DNA from: Rhizobium sp. NXC24 | Lineage (GTDB): Bacteria; Pseudomonadota; Alphaproteobacteria; Rhizobiales; Rhizobiaceae | Assembly (NCBI RefSeq): GCF_002944315.1 | Contig: NZ_CP024314.1 | Location: 2,315,651-2,379,650 of the forward strand | Direction: 5' to 3' | DNA: 64,000 nucleotides | Part shown: piece after piece, positions 17,339 to 27,057 of the stretch | How the letters are laid out: the number at the start of each line of letters is the position of its first letter | Position numbering within the stretch: position 1 is the stretch's first letter | The notes under the pieces: model-generated | What the model was told of the DNA's origin: nothing | The model's database searches: none | Seen by the model: only the letters and a program-made list of their open reading frames with translations | Made by a program: the position numbers and the translations under genes

Positions 17339-17851
17339 CTACGCTCCCGGCGGTCGCACAGAGGCATGCTCAATGCTCGCTGCCCGCTCGGCTGTCGCCC
17401 GAAGGCGGTCCAAGAGTGCATCGATCCGCGCGATGTCGAGGTTTCCGTGATAGTCGTCGCCGACCTGCATCGTCGGAGCCATTTCACAAGCGCCAAGGCA
17501 TTCGACGGTCGAAAGCGTGAACAGCCCGTCCGGGGTGGTGTCGCCCTTTTTGATTCCCAGCACCGTTTCCAGATGCGTCAGCAGGCTCTCGGATCCGCAC
17601 AGCATGCAGGAGACATTGTCGCAGAGCTGCAGGTGGAAAATCCCCACCGGCTCGGTATGGAAGTGGGTGTAGAAGGTCGCCAGTTCGTAGACCCAGATCC
17701 GCTCGACCCCGAGAATGTCTGCAACCTCTTCCAACACAGAGCCTGGCAGATGGCCATGTTCCCTCTGGGCAATCAGAAGCGCGGGCATGATCGCCGAGCG
17801 CCGGTCGGGATACCGCACTGCCGCCTCTTCGATCTTTTCGCGCATGGTCAT
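17339..17851 (-). CDS. nuoE: NuoE, complex I [2Fe-2S] subunit
   Basis: The ATG at 17851 is chosen over a TTG three codons upstream, giving 170 residues of thioredoxin-like fold carrying the N1a [2Fe-2S] cluster. The four ligands are CDNVSCMLCG (first and second positions) and CLGACEMAP. The segment LPGSVLEEVADILGVERIWVYELATFYTHF is the family helix. It lies between nuoD (16 bp gap) and nuoF (2 bp gap). Confidence 0.94.
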   Translation of the reverse strand: MTMREKIEEAAVRYPDRRSAIMPALLIAQREHGHLPGSVLEEVADILGVERIWVYELATFYTHFHTEPVGIFHLQLCDNVSCMLCGSESLLTHLETVLGIKKGDTTPDGLFTLSTVECLGACEMAPTMQVGDDYHGNLDIARIDALLDRLRATAERAASIEHASVRPPGA

Positions 17852-17867
17852 TGCGTCCAAATCCCTG

Positions 17868-19082
17868 CTACTTGTCCACCTCCGCCATCACGGGGTCGAG
17901 GCTGCCCAGCACGGCGATCATGTCCGCCAGGTAACGAGCGTTGGTGACCCCGAAAAGTGCCTGAAGGTTGACGAAGGAGGGTGCTCGCACCTTCATGCGG
18001 AATGGCTTTGGTGACCCGTCGCTGATGATGTAGAAGCCGAGTTCGCCCTTCGGCGCTTCGATCGCCGAATAGACCTCGCCCTTCGGCACCTTGAAGCCGT
18101 AAGCAGACAGGTCGAAATGCTGGATGAGCGCCTCCATCGAACAGTGCACCCGATCCTTATCCATCGGGAAGGCGATGGTCGGCATGTCGATCTGGAACGG
18201 CCCCTCGGGCATCTGCTCGATGCATTGCTCGATAATCCGGATGCTTTCGCGCATCTCATCGACCCGACACCTCCAGCGTGCGTAACAATCGCCCTCGCTG
18301 CGGGTGATGACGTTGAAATCGAGCCGGTCATAAATTTCATAGGGTTCGTCGCGCCGGATGTCCCAGTCGACTCCGGAAGCGCGCAGGTTCGGGCCACTCA
18401 AGCCGAGATCGATAGCGTCCTCGGCGGAGATCACGCCAACTCCTTCGGTGCGCTTGAGGAACACCCTATTTTTCTCGAGCAACCGCTCATAGTCGCGGAT
18501 ACGGTTCGGGAAGATGTCGCAGAACTCCCTGATCTTGGGCAGGAAGCCGTCAGGCAGGTCCTCGCGCAACCCGCCGACCCTGCAGAAGGAGGTGTGCATG
18601 CGTGCACCGGTAATCATTTCCATCAGGTCCATGATCATTTCGCGTTCGCGCATGGCGTAAAGGAGCGCGGTCATGGCGCCGAGGTCCATCGGCAACGCGC
18701 CAGTGATCAGGAGATGACCGGATATCCGCGCCAGCTCGGCCATCATCACGCGGACATACTGCGCCCTGAACGGTGCTTCTATGCCGAGGAGTTTCTCCAC
18801 CGCCAGTGCAAAGGCCAGATTGTTCGAGGGCGGGCAGAGATAGTCGAGCCGATCCGTCAGCGGGAAAATCTGGGTATAGGTGAAGCTCTCCGCCAGCTTT
18901 TCGGTCCCGCGATGGAGGTAGCCGATATGCGGGTCTACGCGCTCGACGCACTCGCCATCCAGCTCAAGGACGAGTCTGAGAACCCCATGAGTGCTGGGGT
19001 GCTGCGGGCCGAGATTGAGAAGCACTTCCCTGGTATTGAGCGCTTCGCCCTCTGGCCTGCTGAGCTCGGTGACTTCGGTCAT
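17868..19082 (-). CDS. nuoD: NuoD, complex I 49-kDa-type quinone-site subunit
   Basis: The start MTEVTELSRPEG at 19082 gives 404 residues. Hallmarks are LNLGPQHPSTHGVLRLVLELDGE near the N-terminus, HIGYLHRGTEKLAE, the conserved RLDYLCPPSNN and the ending SFVNLQALFGVTNARYLADMIAVLGSLDPVMAEVD. Together with NuoB it forms the quinone reduction pocket. It starts 1 bp after the nuoC stop; nuoC and nuoD are separate genes here, in contrast to the fused nuoCD of E. coli. Confidence 0.96.
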   Translation of the reverse strand: MTEVTELSRPEGEALNTREVLLNLGPQHPSTHGVLRLVLELDGECVERVDPHIGYLHRGTEKLAESFTYTQIFPLTDRLDYLCPPSNNLAFALAVEKLLGIEAPFRAQYVRVMMAELARISGHLLITGALPMDLGAMTALLYAMREREMIMDLMEMITGARMHTSFCRVGGLREDLPDGFLPKIREFCDIFPNRIRDYERLLEKNRVFLKRTEGVGVISAEDAIDLGLSGPNLRASGVDWDIRRDEPYEIYDRLDFNVITRSEGDCYARWRCRVDEMRESIRIIEQCIEQMPEGPFQIDMPTIAFPMDKDRVHCSMEALIQHFDLSAYGFKVPKGEVYSAIEAPKGELGFYIISDGSPKPFRMKVRAPSFVNLQALFGVTNARYLADMIAVLGSLDPVMAEVDK

Positions 19083-19083
19083 C

Positions 19084-19647
19084 TCAACTTTCCGGCGTAG
19101 AACGGACCCCCTGTGGAATGTCCCTGGTGGCGAGGTCCGGCTGCGTTGGCGGCGGGCCTTCGGCACCAAAGGGATTCAGCTTGTCCTTGTATCCGCGCAG
19201 GGGAAAATCCTTGCGCTGGGGAAACCCCGCGAAGCCCTCCCACATGTAGATCCGGCGCAGGTCGGGATGCCCCTCGAACCTGATGCCATACATGTCCCAG
19301 GCCTCGCGCTCATGCCAGTTGGCCGTGCGCCAGACGCCTGTGACCGAGGGAAGCTGCGGTGGGTCGCCAAGCCGGCATTTGATGCGAACTCGCCACCTGT
19401 TGGATAGCGAATAGAGGTGGTAAACCGCTTCGAACCGCGGCGTTTCGGGATAATGATCGACTCCGCAGATGTCCGAAAGAAAATTGAACTGCAGCGCCGG
19501 ATGTTCTTTCAGGAATCGGCAGAACTCGACGATCGCGGCAGGTGGGACAGCAAAGGCATGAATGCCGTGGGCGACGCCGAGATCCTCGATTGCTTCTCCG
19601 AAACGCTCCATGATCAGGGCGGGATTGAGAGGCTGCTTCACGCTCAT
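19084..19647 (-). CDS. nuoC: NuoC, complex I 30-kDa-type subunit
   Basis: The 187-residue hydrophilic subunit shows [13 protein letters not shown], the strand-turn [18 protein letters not shown], and the family signature [23 protein letters not shown] followed by FPLRGY. It overlaps nuoB by 4 bp (ATGA) and precedes nuoD by 1 bp. Length is slightly shorter than chromosomal alphaproteobacterial NuoC. Confidence 0.95.
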   Translation of the reverse strand: MSVKQPLNPALIMERFGEAIEDLGVAHGIHAFAVPPAAIVEFCRFLKEHPALQFNFLSDICGVDHYPETPRFEAVYHLYSLSNRWRVRIKCRLGDPPQLPSVTGVWRTANWHEREAWDMYGIRFEGHPDLRRIYMWEGFAGFPQRKDFPLRGYKDKLNPFGAEGPPPTQPDLATRDIPQGVRSTPES

Positions 19648-20147
19648 GACGTTGCAACCCGGTCCAGGGGCGTTCCGGCCAGCGCGCGGGACCTCTTGAT
19701 CTTCTCCTGAAGCAGGAGGAAGCCATGCATCAGCGCCTCCGGCCGCGGTGGACAGCCGGGCACATGCACGTCGACGGGCACGAAGGTTTCCGACCCCTGC
19801 ACCACGGCGTAGGTGTTGTAGACCCCGCCTGAAATAGCGCAGGTACCCATTGCGATCACCCAGCGCGGTTCCGGCATCTGGTCATAAAGCCGCCGCACGA
19901 CGGGCGCGAATTTCCGGGTCACAGTACCCGCGATGATCATCACATCGGACTGTCGAGGCGAAGGACGGAACACCACGCCGAAGCGGTCAAGATCATAGCG
20001 AGCGCAACCCGCCGAAATCATCTCGATGGCGCAGCAGGCAATTCCGAAAGTCTCGGGCCACAGCGCCGACCTTCGACTCCAGCTAATAATGCTGTCGGCC
20101 GTTGTGAAAAGCACGCTGTCGCGGATCGCATTGTTTACGCCTCCCAT
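19644..20147 (-). CDS. nuoB: NuoB, complex I subunit carrying terminal cluster N2
   Basis: The ATG at 20147 with AGGGAG upstream gives 167 residues; a longer open frame upstream lies inside nuoA and is ignored. N2 ligands are present: the tandem Cys pair in GIACCAIEM, Cys in [10 protein letters not shown] and Cys in [13 protein letters not shown]. It overlaps the nuoA end by 13 bp and the nuoC start by 4 bp. Confidence 0.96.
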   Translation of the reverse strand: MGGVNNAIRDSVLFTTADSIISWSRRSALWPETFGIACCAIEMISAGCARYDLDRFGVVFRPSPRQSDVMIIAGTVTRKFAPVVRRLYDQMPEPRWVIAMGTCAISGGVYNTYAVVQGSETFVPVDVHVPGCPPRPEALMHGFLLLQEKIKRSRALAGTPLDRVATS

Positions 20148-20500
20148 TCCAGCGCTCCCTTCAGCCAGGCGTAGGCGAAGCCCACAAGAAGCAGCAACAT
20201 GAAGACGAACATCTCGACATAGCCGACCAGCCCGATCTCTTTCAGGACGACAGCCCAGGGAAAGAGGAACATTGCTTCGACATCGAAGACGACCAGCAGG
20301 ATTGCAAGAATAAAAAACGGCACCCTGAAACGGCCACCGGCCGCCTCCCCCGCCGCGTCCATCCCACATTCATAGGGCATGTTCTTCGCGGGATAGGGAT
20401 TGGATGGGCGCAGTAGCGAGGAGACGAAAAGCGTCAGCCCCGCCACCAGAACGACTCCGGCGACCATGAAAAGAACCGGCAAGAATTCCATTGCAGTCAT
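20135..20500 (-). CDS. nuoA: NuoA, complex I small membrane subunit
   Basis: The 121-residue protein has three transmembrane helices and the family loop [41 protein letters not shown]. The start is placed at the ATG at 20500; a GTG 12 bp upstream and an ATG 9 bp downstream are also possible. A 150-bp gap separates it from nuoN, the largest gap inside the minus-strand operon, and could hold an internal promoter. Confidence 0.95.
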   Translation of the reverse strand: MTAMEFLPVLFMVAGVVLVAGLTLFVSSLLRPSNPYPAKNMPYECGMDAAGEAAGGRFRVPFFILAILLVVFDVEAMFLFPWAVVLKEIGLVGYVEMFVFMLLLLVGFAYAWLKGALEWEA

Positions 20501-20650
20501 AGCACACTGCACCGGTTACCCACTTGGAGGCTTTCCTCGGCAAACCGACCTCGTTTGGACCGGTAAGCGTCGCTCCGGAAAGCGGCTTGGGCAATCCTTT
20601 CTTGAATTGTCAGTTTATTCCGTCGGGCGGGTCATTGCAAATCCAATTGA

Positions 20651-22090
20651 TCAACCGCCAAACACCGAATGCTGGGCAAGCCTCAGAAACCACGATGGAA
20701 ATAGGCCGATACCGATTGTACCGGCGGCGGTGAAGGCGAGCGTGGCGCGCACCAATGGCGTCAGCGCCGGGGCGAAGGCCCTCCCTGGCTCGCGCATATA
20801 GATCACCATGACGATGCGGATGTAGAAGTAGGCGGCAACGGCGCTCAGCAGCACTGCGATCACCGCCAGCATGACGAAACCTCGCTCGACGAGCGCGACC
20901 AGCACGTAGAACTTGGCGAAGAACCCGGCCGTGGGCGGAATGCCGGCCAGCGAGAAGAGATAGAGCAGCATCAGAAGTGCCAGCCCCGGATGCGACTTGG
21001 CCAACCCCGCATAGTCTTCGATGACTTCGCCCGAAAAATCGCCATTCCGCATCATGATGACGGTGCCGAAGATGCCGAGATTCATGAAAGAATAAATCAA
21101 TAGGTAGAGCATCACGCTGGCGATGCCGTCCGGGCCGCCTGCCGCCACGCCAAAAATCGCGAACCCGGCATGGGCGATGCTGGAATAGGCCAGGAGGCGC
21201 TTGAAATTATCCTGCACCAGCGCCACGAAACTGCCGAGCGCCATCGTCGCCACCGCAATGACCGCAACGATGATCCAAACATTCGAGGCTGCAACGAGCG
21301 GATTGAGGAACACGCGCAGGATCACCGCGAACCCCGCAGCCTTGGGGCCAACCGACATGAAAGCCGTGATCGTCGTCGGCGCGCCTTCGTAAACGTCCGG
21401 CACCCACATATGGAACGGGACCGCGCCGACTTTGAAGACCAGCCCCGCGACGATGAAAACCACCGCCAGCAGTAATCCGGGGTCAAGCGGATTACCGGTC
21501 ACTGCCGCAGCCATCCCGTCTAGCTGCGTCGTGCCGGTGAGCCCATAGACAAGGGAAACGCCGAAAAGGAAAATCCCGGTCGAGACCGAGCCGAGGATCA
21601 CATATTTAAGCGCCGCTTCGTTCGACCGACGCTGCTGGCGCAGGAACCCGGTCAGCACATAGGTGCAAAGCACCATCAGTTCGAGCCCCACATAGATCGA
21701 CAGGAGATCGGTCGCCGAGGCCATGATCATCATTCCCGAAAGCGCGAAGAGCAGCAGGACATAGTATTCGCTGCTGCCGATCCCTTCGATATCGGCATAT
21801 TTTCGTGAAAGGAGGAATGTCAGGATAGTGGCTAGGTAGAACACGAACTTGAAAAAGACCGCGAAGCGGTCGGCGATGAACATGCCTGCATAGGCCGGCC
21901 GCACCTCGCTCGCCAGCATGAGTGTCGCCAGGGCGGCGATCAGCACGACCACGACGGAAGCCCAGACAAGGAAATATTCCTGCTCCTTTCGCACAAACTG
22001 TCCCAGGATCAGCAGGACGCAGGCTCCGGTGACCACCACGATCTCGGGTATGCTCGCCAGGATCGACTGGAAAAGCGCGGCGTCGGTCAT
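20651..22090 (-). CDS. nuoN: NuoN, antiporter-like pumping subunit of complex I
   Basis: The 479-residue, 14-helix subunit has the proton-path residues in context: Glu in YVGLELMVLCTYVL, Lys in FKVGAVPFHMWVPDVYEGAPT, and Lys in SVGPKAAGFAVILRVF, plus YSSIAHAGFAIFG. The start overlaps the nuoM stop by 4 bp (ATGA). It is one of four antiporter-like subunits in this operon. Confidence 0.95.
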   Translation of the reverse strand: MTDAALFQSILASIPEIVVVTGACVLLILGQFVRKEQEYFLVWASVVVVLIAALATLMLASEVRPAYAGMFIADRFAVFFKFVFYLATILTFLLSRKYADIEGIGSSEYYVLLLFALSGMMIMASATDLLSIYVGLELMVLCTYVLTGFLRQQRRSNEAALKYVILGSVSTGIFLFGVSLVYGLTGTTQLDGMAAAVTGNPLDPGLLLAVVFIVAGLVFKVGAVPFHMWVPDVYEGAPTTITAFMSVGPKAAGFAVILRVFLNPLVAASNVWIIVAVIAVATMALGSFVALVQDNFKRLLAYSSIAHAGFAIFGVAAGGPDGIASVMLYLLIYSFMNLGIFGTVIMMRNGDFSGEVIEDYAGLAKSHPGLALLMLLYLFSLAGIPPTAGFFAKFYVLVALVERGFVMLAVIAVLLSAVAAYFYIRIVMVIYMREPGRAFAPALTPLVRATLAFTAAGTIGIGLFPSWFLRLAQHSVFGG

Positions 22091-23562
22091 TGGCCATTCC
22101 CCTCACCGTGTACGTGCGCCAGCAGATGCTTTACCGACACGTCTATGATGTTGAGAAAAGGTTTCGGGTAGAGCCCGACCCAAAGAACAAAGACGGCGAG
22201 CGGCAAGATCGCAGCCACTTCGCGGGCATTCACATCGCGTATCTTGAACCGGATGCCGACGCTGGGCGGACCGAGCGCGACTTTCCCATACATGCCAAGC
22301 AGATAGGCGGCACCCAGCAATGCGCCCAAAACAGCGGCCGCGCCGGCCGCCAGGTTGGTCGCAAACCCGCCCGACAGCACCAGCAACTCGCCCACGAACG
22401 AATTCGTTCCCGGCAGCGCCATTGATGACAGGGTGAACAGCGCGAGAAACGCTGTGTAAACGGGCGCCACCTTCATCAGCCCGCCATAATCCGCGATGCT
22501 GCGAGTATGTGTTCGCTCGTAGATCAGGCCGACGAACAGGAACAACGCACCCGTCGTTATGCCATGATTGAACATTTGCAGAATGCCGCCCTCGAGCCCA
22601 CGAAGGTTCAGCGAAAAAATTCCCAGCGTCACGAAGCCCATGTGGCTGATGCTGGAATAGGCCACCAGCTTCTTCAGATCGTCCTGCGCCAGCGCAAGCA
22701 ACCCGCCATAGACGATCGCAAGCGCCGAAAGCCCCAGCATCAGCGGCCCATAATACACCGACGCCTGCGGCAGCATCGGCAGCGAGAACCGCAGGAACCC
22801 ATAGGCGCCCATCTTCAAGAGCACGCCGGCAAGGATGATGCTGCCCGCCGTCGGCGCCTGCACATGAGCGTCGGGCAGCCAAGTATGAAGCGGGACCATC
22901 GGCACCTTGACCGCGAAGGCGATCAGGAAGGCGAAGAATAGCCAGGACTGGAGCCGGAACGGCAAATCCTGTGCTGTGAGCGCAAGGATGTCGAAGGTCT
23001 TGCCGCCCTGGAGATAGAGCACGATGACACCGATCAGGAACAGAAGGCTGCCCGCCAGCGTGTAGAGGAAGAATTTGAACGCTGCATAGATCCGGCCGTC
23101 GCCGCCCCAGACGCCGATGATCAAATACATCGGGATCAGCATGGCCTCCCAGAAGACGTAGAACAAGAAGAGGTCGAGCGCGCAGAACACCCCCAGCATA
23201 AGAGCCTGCATGACCAGGAGACTGGCCATGAACCCCTTAACCTTGCGGTCGATCGCGACCCACGAGGCGAGTACGCAGATTGAGCCCAACAGCGCAGTCA
23301 GGAACACGAAGAGCGCGCTGATTCCGTCGATCCCAAGCGCATAGCTGATCCCGATTGCGGGCACCCACAGGCGCGTCTCGGTGAACTGCATCGCGTGGCT
23401 GGTGGTGTCAAAGTTCGCAAGCATGACGATGCAGAGAGCAAGGTCGAGAATGGTGACGGTAAGCGCCGTCCAGCGCGCCGCTTCATCGCCGCGCAGAAAC
23501 ATCAGAACCGCAGCACCCGCGGCGGGCGTGAATACGATCAGGCTAAGAAGCGGGAATCCCAT
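22087..23562 (-). CDS. nuoM: NuoM, antiporter-like pumping subunit of complex I
   Basis: The start MGFPLLSLIVFTPAAG at 23562, with AGGGGG upstream, gives 491 residues; the frame continues upstream inside nuoL without meaning. Diagnostic features are YVFWEAMLIPMYLIIGVWGG (essential Glu), AVKVPMVPLHTWLPDAHVQAPTAGS (Lys), LLKMGAYGFLRF (Lys) and YSSISHMGFVTLG. It starts 8 bp after nuoL and overlaps nuoN. Confidence 0.95.
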   Translation of the reverse strand: MGFPLLSLIVFTPAAGAAVLMFLRGDEAARWTALTVTILDLALCIVMLANFDTTSHAMQFTETRLWVPAIGISYALGIDGISALFVFLTALLGSICVLASWVAIDRKVKGFMASLLVMQALMLGVFCALDLFLFYVFWEAMLIPMYLIIGVWGGDGRIYAAFKFFLYTLAGSLLFLIGVIVLYLQGGKTFDILALTAQDLPFRLQSWLFFAFLIAFAVKVPMVPLHTWLPDAHVQAPTAGSIILAGVLLKMGAYGFLRFSLPMLPQASVYYGPLMLGLSALAIVYGGLLALAQDDLKKLVAYSSISHMGFVTLGIFSLNLRGLEGGILQMFNHGITTGALFLFVGLIYERTHTRSIADYGGLMKVAPVYTAFLALFTLSSMALPGTNSFVGELLVLSGGFATNLAAGAAAVLGALLGAAYLLGMYGKVALGPPSVGIRFKIRDVNAREVAAILPLAVFVLWVGLYPKPFLNIIDVSVKHLLAHVHGEGNGQ

Positions 23563-23570
23563 CGCACCCC

Positions 23571-25346
23571 CTACCGCCACACCACGGCGAAGACGACGGT
23601 AGCTGCGATCACACCGACGATCATCGCCAGCGCATAATGGGTGACGACCCCGGTCTGGAGCCGCCGCAGCGCCCCGCCACCACGCAGAATCGAGCGAGCA
23701 ACGCCGTTCACGGCGGCATCCACCCCGCTGAGATCGATCTGCAGTCCCGATCGCGCCGCTCCATGCAGGAAGGGCAGGGCTGCGGTCTCGGACACGTCGC
23801 TCACCGCCTTCTCGTAGCGCGCCAGTGGTTTTTCGGCGAGCCACATGAAGAGCCGAGCGCCCTTGCGATAGAACCAATCAGTATCGATGCTGATCGTGTT
23901 CTCGGGATCGAGCGCCTTGAGGAACAGCACAAATCCCAGGGCGGTGAACATCAAGAGGCCGAGGCTCTCAGTGACATGGAGGCCTGTGTAGGGTTCAAAG
24001 TCGACCGGATAAGGCAGAAGCGCATAGAGCGGCTGGGGGAACACTCCGATCCCAATGCAGAGCACTGCCGCCATGGCCATTGCAACCAGCATGTTGCGTG
24101 GCGCCTCCCGCGCCTCGATTTTCCGATCCGTGCCGAAAAACATATAATACGGCAGCTTGAGCCCGGTGTGCAGGAACGTTCCAGACGACGCCATCGTCAG
24201 CGCCAGCACTACCAGCGCCCGATGATCCGCTCCAGCGGCGGCTATCACCATCGACTTGGTCACAAAGCCCGAGAAGAACGGAAACGCCGAGATCGCGAAA
24301 GCGCCGACCATGTAGAGTGCCACGGTAAGCGGCATGCTCTTGTAGAGGCCGCCAAGCTCGGTGAGCTTGCGCCGCCCGGTAACATAGATCACTGCGCCGG
24401 CTCCCATGAAGAGCAGGGCCTTGTAGAGGATATGCGCGAAGGCGTGGCTGGTGGCCCCATTCACGGCCATCTCCGTCCCGATGCCGATGCCCGCCACCAT
24501 GTAGCCCACCTGGCTGACGATATGATAGGCCAGAAGCCGGCGGCAGTCGTTCTCCAGCACCGCGTAGATGACACCGTAAAGCGCCATTGCCGTGCCGAGC
24601 CAAACAAGAAGCTCGGTGCCTGGAAACGCCCGCGCCAGGGCATAGACGGCGGTCTTGGTGGTGAAGGCGCTCATGAACACCGCCCCGGTGACGGTCGCTT
24701 CCGGATAGGCATCGGTCAGCCAGGCATTGAGTGGCGGCACCGCTGCGTTAAGGATGAACCCGGCGAGGATCAGATAGGCGCCCACGCCCATTCCACCGTC
24801 GATCGGCCCCCACTCCATCGGGCCAAAGAGCAGCGAGCCGGTGGCGAGACCATGGAGAATGATGCCGCCGAGCAGAACGACACCGCCGGTGATATGAACC
24901 ATGAGATACCGGAACCCTGCCCGGATCGCCGGCCCGCCGCGCTGCGCGAAGACCAGGTAGGCGGAAGCGAATGCCATGGCCTCCCAGAACATGTAGAGGG
25001 TCAGGTAATCACCGGCGAACACCACGCCGAGCGCCCCGCCAACATAGATGAAGGCCGCCACGTGCTGACCAGCATCCGTCAGGTGCAGCGCATAGACCAT
25101 GCCGATCAGCGCCATGATGGTGAAAACGGTAGCGAAGACGATGCTCAGCTTGTCGACCTTCGCGATCAGGATTTCCTGCCCGATGAACCGCATCTCGCCA
25201 TAGCTACCCGGCTGCATCGCCAGCACGGCGAGGATCGCAAGCGCCGGGATTACGAGCAAATAGGCCTTGCGGATCGACCCGCTGAGGAACGGGATCGGTA
25301 GAGCGCCCAGAATGAAGAGCAAAGCCGGATGGATGAAGTCAGTCAT
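23571..25346 (-). CDS. nuoL: NuoL-position antiporter-like subunit, MrpD-type core with lengthened lateral arm
   Basis: The 591-residue protein has an antiporter core that reads like MrpD (FWEAMAFASAYLVF; NAAVPPLNAWLTDAYPEATVTG; SAFTTKTAVYALARAFPG), where the usual first channel Lys/His motif is changed (LNAAVPPLNAWL). Its C-terminus is NuoL-like: an amphipathic stretch from DWFYRKG (about residue 490) ends in a final helix LQTGVVTHYALAMIVGV (from 563). From DWFY to HYALAM is about 80 residues, against roughly 50 in E. coli NuoL from memory. It overlaps the 84-residue gene by 8 bp. It is most likely the distal pump with the lateral helix. See findings. Confidence 0.88.
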   Translation of the reverse strand: MTDFIHPALLFILGALPIPFLSGSIRKAYLLVIPALAILAVLAMQPGSYGEMRFIGQEILIAKVDKLSIVFATVFTIMALIGMVYALHLTDAGQHVAAFIYVGGALGVVFAGDYLTLYMFWEAMAFASAYLVFAQRGGPAIRAGFRYLMVHITGGVVLLGGIILHGLATGSLLFGPMEWGPIDGGMGVGAYLILAGFILNAAVPPLNAWLTDAYPEATVTGAVFMSAFTTKTAVYALARAFPGTELLVWLGTAMALYGVIYAVLENDCRRLLAYHIVSQVGYMVAGIGIGTEMAVNGATSHAFAHILYKALLFMGAGAVIYVTGRRKLTELGGLYKSMPLTVALYMVGAFAISAFPFFSGFVTKSMVIAAAGADHRALVVLALTMASSGTFLHTGLKLPYYMFFGTDRKIEAREAPRNMLVAMAMAAVLCIGIGVFPQPLYALLPYPVDFEPYTGLHVTESLGLLMFTALGFVLFLKALDPENTISIDTDWFYRKGARLFMWLAEKPLARYEKAVSDVSETAALPFLHGAARSGLQIDLSGVDAAVNGVARSILRGGGALRRLQTGVVTHYALAMIVGVIAATVVFAVVWR

Positions 25347-25593
25347 AATAATCCTCGCGCCGCATCAGCCCGGCCCGATGGCCGAGAAACTTGGAAACGA
25401 AGATGATCAGTATGCAGGAGCCGAAGCCGTAGACGGCGGACCAGCCAGGCAGGCGGTCCCACAGATATTCGGCATGTTCGTGAGAGACCAGAAAGTCAGC
25501 CGCGACGATCAGAATGAGCACGAGATAGAATAGCCGGCGCCGGCGCCTCGCATATTCCTCGTCACCAAAGAAGTCGATGACACGCTTGATCAT
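25339..25593 (-). CDS. Small two-helix membrane protein of the nuo operon
   Basis: I do not recognise this 84-residue protein. It has a basic N-terminal patch (YARRRRRLF), two hydrophobic segments (about 22-40 and 54-72) and a charged tail ending REDYYD. It overlaps the upstream antiporter-like gene by 4 bp (ATGA) and the downstream nuoL by 8 bp, so it is surely translated with them. It may be an accessory membrane subunit that fits between the two extra antiporter-like proteins. Confidence 0.8.
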   Translation of the reverse strand: MIKRVIDFFGDEEYARRRRRLFYLVLILIVAADFLVSHEHAEYLWDRLPGWSAVYGFGSCILIIFVSKFLGHRAGLMRREDYYD

Positions 25594-27053
25594 TTGACCA
25601 CTCCGTCGGCCAGGGTAAGGAAATAGCCGGGAAAGATGCCCATCAGCACCGACAGGATGGCGGTCGCGACGAGCGGGATCGTGACCATAGGGATTTCACG
25701 GATCGTCGCCGGGTTTTCCTCCGCCTCCGCCCCGAAAAAGGCGGCATAGCTGACTGGCAGGAAGTAGGCAGCATTCAGGATCGAGCTCACCAGGAGCACG
25801 GCCAGGAACGCGATCTGCCCTGCCTCCACGGACCCCAAAGTCAGATACCACTTGCTGATGAAGCCCGCGGTCGGCGGTATCCCGATCATGCTCAGCGAAG
25901 CGATGAAAAATGCGCCCATCGTCCATGGCAACCTGCGGCCGATGCCCGCCATGTCGCTGATGTTGCGCTTACCGGACGCGCAATAGATCGACCCCGCGCA
26001 GAAAAACAGTGTGATCTTCGAGAATGCGTGGGCAGCCATGTGGATAATGCCGCCAACCATCGCGACCGGCGACAGCAGAACCGCACCCAACACGATGTAG
26101 GAGAGCTGGCTAACTGTCGAATAGGCGAGCCTCGCCTTAAGGTCGTCTCGCGTCAGGGCATAGATCGACGCCATGAGGATCGTAAACGAGACCAGATAGG
26201 CCGTGGCGATGCCGAGGCCGAGCTCCCCGACCAACTTGACGCCAAAGACATGAAACACCACTCGCAGCAGGCAAAACACGCCCATCTTGACCACGGCCAC
26301 GGCATGCAAGAGCGCGCTGACCGGCGTCGGCGCCACCATCGCGGCAGGCAGCCAGGCGTGCATCGGCATCACCGCGGCCTTGGCGAAGCCGAAGAGATAG
26401 CAGAAATAGACGATCGTCAGCAGCGCCGCCGAGGCATTGACGCCCGCCAACAGCCCGCCCTCCCTAAAATCGAGCGATCCCGCAATGGAGTAGGTCAGTG
26501 CCAGCGCGGCGAGCAGGACGCTTTTCGAGGCTCCCATCAAATAGACGAGATATTTGTGGGCACCCCTCCACCCCTCTTCATCCTCGTGGTGATAGACAAG
26601 CGGATAGGTAACGAGGCTGAGCACCTCGTAGAAGATGACCAAGGTGAACAGATTGGCGGCGAAGGCACCCCCGACAGCCGCCGCGAGGCTGGTGGCGAAG
26701 CAGGCGAAGAAGCGGGTCTGCGCATGTTCGTTCAAGTGCCGCATATAGCCGATGGAATAGAATGCGGCCACGATCCATAAAAGCGACGAGATAGTGGCGA
26801 ACACCATGCCGAGCGCGTCGGCCCGGAAAGCGAACTCGACCCCCGGCAAGATTTCGAACAGGCGCAAGTCGACGGTCCCGCCCGCCAGCACCGTCGGCGC
26901 CATTGAAGCGACAATCGCAAACAGAACAATTGCTGCTATTGGCGATACGATATCGCGGAGTTTCTCGCGGTTGTTCAGAAGCAGAATTATTAGGGCCGCC
27001 AGGCCTGGGACGGCGACGGCAAGCAGTGGCCGGATCGATATCACCGGGTCCAA
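25590..27053 (-). CDS. Fourth antiporter-like subunit (MrpD/HyfB-NuoM type)
   Basis: The 487-residue polytopic protein is a complete antiporter-like subunit: Glu in FYEVLSLVTYPLVYHHEDEEG, Lys in GFAKAAVMPMHAWLPAAMVAPTPVSALLHAVAVVKMG and YSTVSQLSYIVLG. It lacks a lateral helix. A TTG start at 27053 is used because AAAGGA lies 7 bases before it and nuoK ends just upstream; a GTG three codons in is the alternative. Canonical complex I has only NuoL, M and N, so this is an additional pump-like subunit placed between nuoK and nuoL. Confidence 0.88.
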   Translation of the reverse strand: MDPVISIRPLLAVAVPGLAALIILLLNNREKLRDIVSPIAAIVLFAIVASMAPTVLAGGTVDLRLFEILPGVEFAFRADALGMVFATISSLLWIVAAFYSIGYMRHLNEHAQTRFFACFATSLAAAVGGAFAANLFTLVIFYEVLSLVTYPLVYHHEDEEGWRGAHKYLVYLMGASKSVLLAALALTYSIAGSLDFREGGLLAGVNASAALLTIVYFCYLFGFAKAAVMPMHAWLPAAMVAPTPVSALLHAVAVVKMGVFCLLRVVFHVFGVKLVGELGLGIATAYLVSFTILMASIYALTRDDLKARLAYSTVSQLSYIVLGAVLLSPVAMVGGIIHMAAHAFSKITLFFCAGSIYCASGKRNISDMAGIGRRLPWTMGAFFIASLSMIGIPPTAGFISKWYLTLGSVEAGQIAFLAVLLVSSILNAAYFLPVSYAAFFGAEAEENPATIREIPMVTIPLVATAILSVLMGIFPGYFLTLADGVVK

Positions 27054-27057
27054 GCCG

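Noticed and set aside
20641..20656. TTGAT-N4-like element ahead of nuoA, suggestive of an FNR/FixK box
   Set aside because: The second half reads TGGAT and not ATCAA, so it does not fit the consensus.
23637..25301. Long open frame on the plus strand across nuoL (about 554 codons)
   Set aside because: It is antisense to nuoL, full of His/Arg/Glu, and has no recognisable domain.
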